DNA of 27,809 nt from assembly GCA_021495925.1 (NCBI GenBank), contig JAKEKT010000178.1:1-27809 (forward strand), read 5' to 3'. This DNA comes from Diplodia intermedia (Eukaryota > Ascomycota > Dothideomycetes > Botryosphaeriales > Botryosphaeriaceae). Position numbers and translations under genes: made by a program. Positions 1-8,688 of the stretch are shown here, piece by piece. Each line of letters opens with the position of its first letter. Positions within the stretch are counted from its first letter, which is position 1. Under the pieces are notes generated by a model, which was given only the letters and a program-made list of their open reading frames with translations, ran no database searches and was not told where the DNA came from.

Positions 1-79
1 CGTTGGCGTTCTTTCTTTCTTTTCGATTGTAGCTACGTAGTATTTTGCTATAGCGAACGGTGGGGGTATCCAAACGTTA

Positions 80-460
80 TTGCCCGGATGCCCCCCCCCG
101 TGCGAAAAAGAAAAAGAAGAAAAACCATCCCCACCCCTCGGCGGCCTGCACCCCACCGCCGACAGCCCCCGCGGCGGCCACATCCGCATCCACACCGCCT
201 TCCCGCACCACCGCGCCCGCGCCCTGCGCCTACTCGGCCTCGACGACGACCCCTCGCCGCCCACCCGCGCCGCCGTCGACGAGAAGACGCGCCGGTGGGA
301 CAGCCGCCGCCTCGAAGCCGCCGGCCTGGCCGCCGGCGCCGCCATGGCCGCGCTGCGGACGTACGGGGAGTGGGACGCGCTCTGCGGCGCCGCTCTGGGG
401 GGCAGCGGCGGACCGACGGGATCGGGCTGCCCCGTGAGCGTGCGGCGCATCGCGTTTCCC

Positions 461-491
<31 letters not shown>

Positions 492-1387
492 GGCTCAGGG
501 GAGGAGGAGGAGGAGGAGGAGGAGGAAGAAAAGGCACGGGCACCTGCAGCCGCGCAGGCAAAGCACCCCGCCCCCTCAGCGCCCTCCGCGTTCTCGACGT
601 CACGCGCGTCATCGCCGGCCCCGTCGCGGGGGCGCGCGCTGGCCGCGCACGGCGCCGACGTGCTGTGGGTGACGCCGCCGCCGCCGGGCCGGACGTGCTG
701 GCCGCGCTGCCGGGCGTCGACCGCGACGTGGCAAGGGGCAAGCGGGCGCGGGTTGCGCTGGACCTGCGCGAGGCGGAGGGTTTGGCGAGGCTGAAGGCAT
801 TGGTGGCGGCGTGCGATGTGTTTCTGTCGGGGTATAGGCCTGGGAGCTTGGAGGCGAGGGGCTTGGGGGTGGAGGAGTTGGTGGGCATCAATCCGCGCGT
901 CGTGGTGGCGGGTGTGGCGGCGTTTGGCGGGGAGGTGGAGGGATGGGGGCAGAGGCGCGGGTTCGATAGTGTTGTGCAGACGTGCTCCGGGATGAATGTG
1001 TCGGAGGCGGCGCATTTTGGGAAGGGCGAGAAGGCCAGGCCGATGCCGTGTCAGGCGTTGGATCATGCGACGGGGTATCTTTTGGCGGCGGGGGTTTGTG
1101 CGGCCGTGTATAAGAGGGCGGTGGAGGATGGTGGGGCGTTTTGCGTCGATGTGAGTCTGGCGGGGACGGCGAGGTATTTGAGGAGCTTGGGGCAGTATGA
1201 GGGGAGGTCCGGGTTTGAGTGTGAGGGCTTTGCCGAGGGCGAGGTTGAGGGGTATGTGGAGGTGAGGGAGAGCGGGTTGGGATTGCTGAAGGCTGTGAGG
1301 CATGCTGCAAGTGTGGAGGGGTGTGAGACGGGCTGGGATATCATGCCGAAGCCACTGGCGAGCGATGAAGCGGAGTGGCAAAGTTGA
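80..1387 (+). CDS. CaiB/BaiF family III CoA-transferase, 5'-incomplete and frame-disturbed
   Basis: This encodes a fungal CoA-transferase of the CaiB/BaiF (formyl-CoA/carnitine) family, which moves CoA between carboxylic acids. Recognisable blocks are GLHPTAD and HIRIHTAF near the left end, then LRVLDVTRVIAGPVAG, the RGKR segment before VALDL, FLSGYRPGSL, RGFDSVVQ, QALDHATGYL and a normal C-terminal VSLAGTARYLRSLGQY block ending near MPKPL. The frame opens at 41, and the codon at 80 is TTG, so no real start codon is visible. The N-terminal part of the family is missing, either outside the window or lost. Between 628 and about 690 the open frame reads nonsense (R-rich), while the next frame reads RALAAHGADVLWVTPPPPG, the expected sequence. 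A +1/-1 pair of frameshifts is therefore present. Codons are very GC-rich. I am confident of the family but not of an intact product; a decaying copy or sequencing error are both possible. Confidence 0.7.
469..535 (+). repeat. GCC and GGA trinucleotide runs inside the CoA-transferase gene
   Basis: A run of CCG/GCC triplets (about 469-491) is followed after a few bases by a run of GGA/GAG triplets (about 499-535). They encode poly-Ala and then poly-Gly in the linker between the N-terminal segment and the LRVLDV block. Such runs are prone to slippage and lie about 100 bp before the frame disturbance. Confidence 0.8.
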
Positions 1388-1396
1388 ACAAAGCAA

Positions 1397-1981
1397 TCAG
1401 CATTCGCTTAGCTGCTTCTCCCTCCACTCCTGCTCCAGCATGGCAAACAGCAGCCCGTCATGCCACCCGCCGTCGAACCACACGGCCTCCCTCTTGCGCC
1501 CCTCGGGCACAAAGCCAAGCCGCTCATACAAACGCGCGGCGCCGGTGTTGTACGAAAAGCACTTGATGCCGATACGATGCAGCCCCGCGGTCCGGAACCC
1601 CCAGTCCACGATCCACCGGATGGCCTCGCTGCCGTATCCCTTGTTCTGGTGCGCCGCGACGATGTCGACGCTGATGTTGCTGTTGCGGTGGTGCTCCCAC
1701 CCGGGCCGCGGGTTCGTGAGGGAGATGATGCCGATCGGCTGCGGCTCCTTGTCCTCGGGGCTGGCGGACGCGATGCAGATGATGACGGCGATGAGGCACT
1801 TCTCCACCAGGTATTTCTTCCACTCCGCGCTTGATGCGGTGGATTCGGGCCGTAGTAGAGACATGTTGGAGAGGGCGTATGCTTCTGGGTCGGCTTGGAC
1901 CGAGTGCACGAATGCCTCATCTTCAGGCGTGTCTCTGATGGCCCGGTAGAGCAGCCGTTCAGAGCGGAATGGGTTCCTCAT
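1397..1981 (-). CDS. GNAT-family N-acetyltransferase (RimJ/RimL-like)
   Basis: This is a 194-aa, single-exon protein of the acetyltransferase_3 (RimJ/RimL) type, which moves an acetyl group from acetyl-CoA to an amine. The acetyl-CoA pyrophosphate loop is HQNKGYGSEAI (Q-x-x-G-x-G type), preceded by the strand SVDIVAAH. It is followed by the WIVDWGF helix and the common GNAT C-terminal NTGAARLYERLGFVPEGRKREAVW block. The start is an ATG whose reverse complement lies at 1979-1981, and a TATA-like stretch lies about 60 bp upstream. The stop lies 9 bp from the stop of the CoA-transferase gene, so the two are convergent with almost no spacer. Length and motifs are normal for the family. The substrate cannot be told from sequence; small-molecule or protein N-terminal acetylation are both possible. 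Confidence 0.9.
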   Translation of the reverse strand: MRNPFRSERLLYRAIRDTPEDEAFVHSVQADPEAYALSNMSLLRPESTASSAEWKKYLVEKCLIAVIICIASASPEDKEPQPIGIISLTNPRPGWEHHRNSNISVDIVAAHQNKGYGSEAIRWIVDWGFRTAGLHRIGIKCFSYNTGAARLYERLGFVPEGRKREAVWFDGGWHDGLLFAMLEQEWREKQLSEC

Positions 1982-2691
1982 TGTTGCGGTCGATGGTTGT
2001 GTTAATGAGAAAGTGAATCGATGCCGGGAGCTGCGTTAATATATACGGCGTTGCTTTACCGGTTTCCCGTTTTGTCGGCGCCGTGTGCACGGTGACCCGA
2101 TTAGGAAGGTGCATGACTCGAGTCGCATGGAAAGGCTCGTTTGTCGACACCAACCATGACTCCGTGGCTTTATTGAGCCCTTCAGAACACAACTAAGTAC
2201 TACACGAATGCGCAAGCTTCTTATCTCTCTCTCTTGGACGCTAGTCTTGCGGATGTCTCCATGAGAAGAATTCCAATAGATTAGACTGTAGTCCAGCGAT
2301 AACGGCGTTGTGTGAAGAACCAAACGAGATGGAATGAGCTGCAGAATTGAAGCGAGGCCATGTTGGGAGTCTACCTTGCGTTCAAGCGCCACTTCACTGA
2401 GAAAACGAAAGCATCGCAGATAGATACCCAGCCATATCTCTCGGATTACTGGATTTGGTAATGCGGGAAAGATCTATCTGATGCCACATACACTCTCTCC
2501 GTGCATCAGGCACGGCGTACGCCCCGGAGATTGCTGATCCTCCTCACTATTCCCACTTGGGCTGGTTGACCTCATTCTTCCTGGCGAAAACTGCATTCCA
2601 CCGCTATTTTAACATTGCGAGTAACCTTTATGAACCTCAGCGCTGCCGACTCTTCCGGGCCCAGAGGCCATCTCTCCAAAGTCGACTCGTC
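1982..2691. other. Intergenic region, divergent promoters
   Basis: About 710 bp separate the GNAT start from the start of the long secreted protein. The base composition is clearly more AT-rich than the flanking coding DNA. The open frame of the secreted protein continues upstream into this region from 2557, but it begins with a TTG codon and contains no in-frame ATG, so I read 2557-2691 as untranslated leader. I see no other convincing gene. Confidence 0.6.
2037..2045 (-). promoter_or_regulatory. TATA-like element upstream of the GNAT gene
   Basis: The minus strand reads TATATATTA here, 56-64 bp upstream of the acetyltransferase ATG. The position suits a core promoter element, but AT-rich 5' flanks are common, so this is only suggestive. 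Confidence 0.35.
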
Positions 2692-5600
2692 ATGGCTCTG
2701 GCTTTCTTGATTGGTGCCTTACTGGCACCATCCGTCTTGGCGCAGTCATCCCACCATCGACTGGTCGTGGAGATCCGGATTGCTCCGACGGTTTTTCTGC
2801 AGCCAGTACTGGTCTCCACCTTCGTTCCGGAAAACACGTTGCTCAGCGCTGGTTCTTCGGCCCTCATCCCTGTCACCGATGCTCCGACCTTTCTCAACAC
2901 GCTCGTTACGGCCACCACGCTCATTGTTCGTACTGCGACTCGGACGGTTCCTTTACGGCCATCGGCAACTATTCCCTCAGCAACAAGGACAAGACTTGGA
3001 TCAACCGTCTTTTCGACTATTGAGAGTACAGTTACTTTTGGTGCTCCTATGAATGCCTCATCCGCACCAAACACCCTTGCGTCGGAAACTCTTCCAACCA
3101 GTGTTTTTGAACAATCTTCGGGTAGCTTTACCTCGAGCACCACGGACTTCGCCTTCAACACCACCTCGTCCGAACCAACAGACTCGATTCAGCCTATTTT
3201 CAACACTGGCAACATTTCCACGAGTGAACTAAGCCAGTCCGTCACAGTCTTCCCCAGCGTGGGAAGCACCAGCGGATCATTTGTTCCAAGCTCAGTCTTC
3301 GACTTCTTGACCGCCACGCAATCCACAACATCACTCACAGATACGTTCGAAACCTCGAGCAGCGCCACTATTTTCGATTCGCTTTTGGATACAACAACAT
3401 ATACCTCATTCTCTGACTTGTCCCCCGTCTCCAGCGAGACGCTCCTCTCAACAGAGACAATCCTGCCTTCAGGATCATCACAGTCATCCCAAAGCTTTCC
3501 AGGAGCTACTTCAGAGGCTCCAGAGAGATCTTTAAGCAGCTTCGTGAATGGAACCACAGCCAGCTCTACTACATTTGACTTCGAAAGTGGCACAGAATCT
3601 TCCGTTAGTACGGGTGTATCAACCACTCTCGACTTCTTGTCGCTATCTGCGGCGTCGGCTTCCGCGTCTACTGCGGAAACTTTGGCAAACTTATCCTCCA
3701 CCAGCTCATTGAGCAGCAACTTCATTAGCCCAACTGTACCAGTCATTAGTTTTGAAGAACCCACTGAGCAGACGGCATCCCTTTCTTCCCTCCAAGTGAC
3801 GTCTTCTGTTCAAGAGTCAGCTTCTACCGTCAACTCAAGTCTCAGCACAATTGTGTCTGAGAGTGCAGCATCGGGCACAATTGTCTCGGACTTCAATTCT
3901 GCCCTGCAGGGTGCGGTCATGACCTCGTCTGGGACCGCTGTTCCGGTAACAAGTGAACAAACACCTACTACTGAGCTCTCATCCTCTGTTGCTCCAAGTT
4001 TTTCGACGCTCTCGGAGATATCGACCAGTCTGGTCGTCGAATCATCTGCTTCAGATCTCACCGATACATCATCGTCCGCGTTCGCGTCCACTGCTCCAGT
4101 AGCATCCACCAGCATGGCGTCACTGTCCACCGACGAGTTTGGGTTTCCGGTACCACCGGAGAATACCGACACATCAGCTCTTGAGCTCAGCACCATGTCC
4201 AACACAGACCAGGAAACTTTTACAGACATGTTTGGGTTTCCAGCTGGTCCTACCTCGTCAGCGCCTTTCGACTCCACAAGCACAAACTCACTTCCTTCCG
4301 AACCCAGCACAGTACCTAGCGAGACTTCAACCATTAATGGATTTCCAATAAACCCTTCATCCTCAACAACTATCCCGACGGCTACTTCGTCTGTATCAGC
4401 CTCGTCTCAGCCATCGCGGGTGCCGAACGCATTATCTAATCTATTTCCTGCACCTTCACAGTCTTCTCAATCATCACTGACGGACTCTTCCGATCTTTCG
4501 GCCGGTGAATCCTCCGCTGAACAGCCTAATGCCAGCGATTCGGTATCTGATACTGGAACTCCATCGACTCTGGTCGATATTTCGAGTTTGCCAAATTCTA
4601 TGACGGCACTCAGTACTCAATCAAGCCTTCCTTCTTCAGCCGCATCAACTTCGCAAGTCTCGACGGAGGGCGTGCCAAGTATAAGTACCTCCAGCTTTGG
4701 TGATCCTACCACAGGTACTCAGCCGACTCATACGGATGAACCTGGGTTTCCAGTACCACTGTCATCAGCGCAGGGCTCCACAGCAGCAACTTCTCTGAGT
4801 AGCATTCCATCCCCAGATCAGCAGGCTTCCACAGATGAGTTTGGATTTCCAGTACCGGGTACATTGATACGGACCCCCGTCACAACAGATACGGCGAACA
4901 CGCTCTCTACATTCGACCAGGGTTCTCCCACAGACGAGTTTGGGTTTCCGGAACCTCTTTCATCATTACAGGAGCCCACTTCAACAGACTCACCATCGCT
5001 ATCCGAGCCATCCACTCTTTCAATCGTATCCACAATCTTGTCGCAAGAGACAGCGGTCGAGTCTACCGCGAATGAGATCAGCACGGCCATTCTGTCATCT
5101 TCAAGTATTTTTGTCAGCTCTTCACAAGTGACGGCGGAGCCCAGCTCGACTGTTGGCACATCAGGCTTCGGCTTATCTACTTCACCAAACGTCGTAACCC
5201 AGTCGTCGATCGGGTTATCGTCCCCGGCGCCTGCGGATACAGCGGTGATCTCTTCGACATCAGACCAAGGGCCTTCTACAGACTTATTTGGATTTCCAGA
5301 TGTCGGTCCGCCTTCAGAATCTTCCGAGTACTCCCTATCCTTACTCTTTTCGAGTAGCACGGTTCCACCGACAGGAGTATCACTGCCTTCAGACACTCCT
5401 ATTGGTAGTCTCAGCACTTCGTCTGAGGCTGCTTTGGTATTATCAAGTAGTGGGGGGTCGTCATCGCCTGCATCCACAACAGCCTTTTCGATATCCACGC
5501 CTGCCAATCAAATGCAAACACAGTCATCTTCTTCCACCATTGTTGAGGATTCTACAACGCTTATTGGAATTCTATCTTCGCCCGCAGCTCCGTTTCCGTC

Positions 5601-8318
5601 ATCCTCATCGCACATTCTCGCCGAGAGTTCCACAGCGTTCATCAACGACGTCTCACAGTCTTTATCATCGCCATCACCCCTTGGAGCATCTACAGCGCCG
5701 TCCACTTTAGCAGACAGCTCCACTTCATCCGTTTTCACTTCCTCATTGCCCGCCGAAAGTTCCACAACATCAGCTAGGAGCTTCGTTGCATCAATTGAGA
5801 GTTCCTCGACGCCAACATCTCTGCCTTCAACAACTGTCAATGTGGTAGACACCTTATCCTCGCCAGGATCATCTTCTTCAAGCAGGGCCGCAATAGTACT
5901 TCCAGGTTTCACTGATCTCGCGGACAGGCAAAGCTCCAGCTCCTCGACTACACCAGCGCAGTTACCCTTAACGTCTACTGTGCAAAGTTCCACAACTCCG
6001 GTGACTACTTCGTCCTCATCGGTAGTATCTTCTTTAAGCTCAGCTCCAGAGCTGTCTCCAAGCTCCAGTGACCTTGTCAGTAGCGAAGGCTCGAGCTCTT
6101 TGACTTCTTCAACAGTCGAGATGACATCCCTGTCATCATCTACAACCCCAGACACACTAGCCTCTCCAAGCTCCAGCTCCTTGACTTCATCAACAGCCCA
6201 AACGTCATCAGCAACGGTGACCTCATCAACCAACGTAAGACAAACTATACCATTGTGTTCCACCAGTGACCTGACATATAACCCAGGTCCCAATACAGCT
6301 TCCCCCGACAGGCACATCAGAAAACGCATTCCCCACACCCGACGACATAGACGCCTTCCTCGTATCATACACATACACGGAAGTAGAGCTCCCAACATTC
6401 ACCTCCGGCCCAGCCGCAGAAATCAACATGCCATCGCCCACGCCCGGCTGCGTGATCGACATGTACAGCGAGCAGCCATTCGTGAGCGCCGCCCGCCCGT
6501 CCCCTTCCACCAACCCACAGATCAGCCAGCACTGACGCAGCACACCCAACCAGAACCTAGTCACGAAAGACGGCCGCGCGCTCACCAACCTCGGCGACCG
6601 CATCGGCCCTCTTCCCGCCGCCCAACTATCAGCCCTCCACAGCCAAAACCTCGGCACCGCCGCGCCCCTCCCCCTCACAACGTTCCACTTCGAGCCCGAC
6701 CCCTGGGGCTGGCCATACGTAGAGTGAGCCGCCCCCCCCCTTCCCCCATTCCCTCCGTCCCCCCATCCCCCCACTGACCCACCCCACCCGCACCCCGCAG
6801 ATCCTACGAACTCATCCTCCCCCCCGACCCGACCAACCCGACCGCGTCCCCCCGCTACGTCGCCCTCAAACCCGACGGCTCCTTCACCCTCACCGACGTC
6901 TCCACCGGGCCCTTCGCGCAGGACGTCGACGGCGACGGCGCGTACGTCACGACGGCGGCGTTCGCGGCCGACTGCGATGGCTTTGTGTCTGTCTACACGG
7001 CGCCGCCGCTGGTGGATGTTGATGATGTGACGTTTCCGTGGATGGTGGAGGCGGCCGGGCGGCCGGGCACGACGGTGAATGGGGCGCTGGGGGAGGGGAG
7101 GAGGGTTAGGGTCGTGCCGGTGGGGATGGCGGCGGGGACGGGCCCGGCGGGTGCTGGGGGGCTGCGGAGGAGGGGGATGGGGAGGAGGAGGGGGAAATGG
7201 TACAGTGCAAGCAACGGGACGGGGACGGGAGAGGCGCAGGCGGAGGCGGAGATGGCAGACCTGCACCGCCGCCGCCGCCGCCGCCGGCCCGCGTGGGAGA
7301 AGAGACAGCAGCAAGCGAGTGGTGGTGGAGCTGTCGACGACGGCGCTGCGCTCCGCTGCCCGAACTCGCCGGCGGGTCTCGTCAGCGCGGTGCGGGCGGG
7401 CGCGCCGCAGTCGCAGGCACATGAGGCGAACGGGTGCGTGCCGGCTGGCGGGGCGGGGGCGCCCGCGTTCGACTTCGGCGGGTGCTGCGATGCGCGTGAT
7501 GTCTGTTTCGGTGAGTTGTGCTTGCGTGCTTCCCCCACCCCGCCTTCCATCTTCCCGTCGTTTTCGTCTCCACCTTCCTCGTTCGTCCTGTCTTCTTTGT
7601 CCGTACGTCCAGCTGACGGTAATTGGATAGACGACTGCGACGCCGGCACCTTCTCCGGCTGTAGTGCCGTCTTCGCGCGCTGCATGGCGGGCACGTGCGA
7701 TCAGCTGTTCCCGGACGTTGCGCAGGCCGTCCAGTGGGGCGCGTGCCGCATCACGGCTGCCACGTATGCGTTTTCGGTGAAGACTTTTGGCGTCGGTGCT
7801 TTCTACGATGCGACGAGGGAGCGTTGCACGTGTGAGTGTGGGGGTGCGGGCATGCAGTTGTGTGATGTTGCCGGGAGTGGTGGTAATGGTACGAGTGATA
7901 TCGATGGTGGTGGAGATACTGGCGTTGATGGCGTCGACCAGCAGCCATCTCCGCCGCCGCAGCAGCAGCAGTGCGTTAATGTGGGGATTGGGGATCCGAA
8001 CAACTGCGGTGGGTGCGGATGGCAGGTAAGTGAAGCCCCGGCGTGGTGGTGCATGTGGAGCGAGTGCTGGCTGACGGCTCTTTGCCAGTGTCCGAATGGG
8101 ACGGTGTGCGGGGGCGATGGGTGTGCGTGTCCGGGGGATCAGTGCGGCAGTACCTGTCTCAGTCTACAGGACAACCCGAATAACTGCGGCGCCTGTGATA
8201 ATGTGGTAAGTGTGATCTGGTTGAATGGCTGAGATCCAAGGCAGCTGACGATTAATCAAAGTGCGCGTCTGGGATATGTTACCGTGGTCATTGTCTAAAC
8301 CGGCCACCCTTCAGCTGA
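2692..8318 (+). CDS. Giant secreted Ser/Thr-rich stalk protein with PLA2-like and NCGxC-repeat domains
   Basis: My model has exons 2692-6234, 6287-6481, 6554-6723, 6801-7510, 7631-8025, 8089-8205 and 8262-8318 (1,728 aa). Each junction is GT...AG and restores frame. The first in-frame ATG gives a signal peptide (MALAFLIGALLAPSVLA, residues 1-17). A short beta-rich stretch follows (HRLVVEIRIAPTVFLQPVLV), then a Ser/Thr-dominated stalk to about residue 1180 carrying seven GFP-type repeats. Exons 2-4 encode a globular region with a conserved-looking DPWGWPYVESYELILP segment. A basic Arg run and a Kex2-like KR (1470-1471) come next. A Cys-rich domain of secreted-PLA2 style follows, with CCDARDVCFDDC at 1531-1542. 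After a QPSPPPQQQQ linker there are two NCGxC repeats resembling Stig1-type modules. It is likely O-mannosylated and extracellular or wall-associated. The last exon, and hence the C-terminus, is the weakest part of the model. Confidence 0.75.
4132..5298 (+). repeat. Dispersed D-x-F-G-F-P peptide repeats in the stalk
   Basis: Seven copies of a GFP-type motif are seen, at 4132, 4225, 4333 (short form INGFP), 4735 (DEPGFP), 4834, 4933 and 5281. Most are preceded by T, and four carry DQ seven residues before the D, giving a loose unit DQ-x3-[ST]-T-D-x-F-G-F-P. The copies at 4834 and 4933, and those at 4132 and 4225, are spaced 99 and 93 bp. These are the only aromatic clusters in an otherwise Ser/Thr/Ala stretch. 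Confidence 0.85.
7420..7860 (+). other. Secreted phospholipase A2-like domain with Arg in place of the catalytic His
   Basis: This part of the secreted protein reads RCPNSPAGLV..., ANGC..., FDFGG-CCDARDVCF, then after a 120-nt intron (7511-7630) DDC..., GCSAVFARCM..., and further Cys. The spacing fits the secreted PLA2 signature C-C-x2-H-D-x-C-[YF]-x2-C exactly. At the His position the codon at 7495-7497 is CGT (Arg). The Asp next to it and the Cys frame are kept. Loss of the general base His predicts no lipase activity, so a binding or structural role is inferred. Confidence 0.6.
7971..8315 (+). other. Two NCGxC cysteine modules interrupted by introns at the same site
   Basis: Module one reads DPNNCGGCGWQ | CPNGTVCGGDGC. 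Module two reads NPNNCGACDNV | CASGICYRGHC. The bar marks introns 8026-8088 and 8206-8261, both phase 0 and both with a GTAAGTG donor. Removing both introns restores the regular Cys spacing seen in Stig1-like and similar fungal cysteine modules. Confidence 0.7.
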
Positions 8319-8688
8319 TTAAAAATGGTAGGCCCGATACCATGGTGAATGATGCTGCTCCAACATGGGTACCAGCATCGTATACGGCTTTGATAGCGGA
8401 GCGTCGTCCTCCCTCAACACCGCGTGAGCACCGCCATCCTTGAGTGCCCATCATACCTCTATAACAATGGAAAAATCTACAAGGAATCAAAGTCAACTAA
8501 TATTTTGAGTGTGAAACCCACCTCTATAGATGGCGCGTATGAGCCAGGAAGTAGTATGTACGTGGATGGTCATTATTATCGTGACTTTGGCATGCGAGAT
8601 ACATGATTTCCTTTTCGCCCTGCGCCGTTGTAACAGACCTACCACGAGCTTCAACCAAAGAAAGAAGAAAGAAAACCTCGATGTACAT
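8319..8688. other. Intergenic region between convergent genes
   Basis: About 370 bp lie between the modelled stop of the secreted protein and the stop of the HET gene. I find no coding signal of weight. Part of it may be a further 3' exon if the last exon of the secreted protein is wrong, but the region has few Cys codons that could extend the repeat module. Confidence 0.5.

Noticed and set aside
230..1396. 388-aa minus-strand frame over the CoA-transferase
   Set aside because: It opposes a frame with clear family motifs and has low-complexity Ser and Gly runs only.
2036..2392. 118-aa minus-strand frame in the intergenic region
   Set aside because: It has no motif and no compositional support, and it overlaps the likely leader and promoter sequences.
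2557..2691. Upstream extension of the stalk protein
   Set aside because: The frame is open, but it begins with TTG and has no ATG; the ATG at 2692 starts directly at a textbook signal peptide.
6235..6777. Continuation of the first stalk frame beyond 6234
   Set aside because: Its translation turns into a His/Arg/Pro-rich sequence. Splicing at 6235-6286 and 6482-6553 moves into a frame with normal protein character that joins the PLA2-like part.
6226..7422. 398-aa minus-strand frame over the 3' part of the stalk gene
   Set aside because: It opposes an exon chain with consistent splice sites and Cys patterns; its translation is Arg/Pro/His-rich noise.
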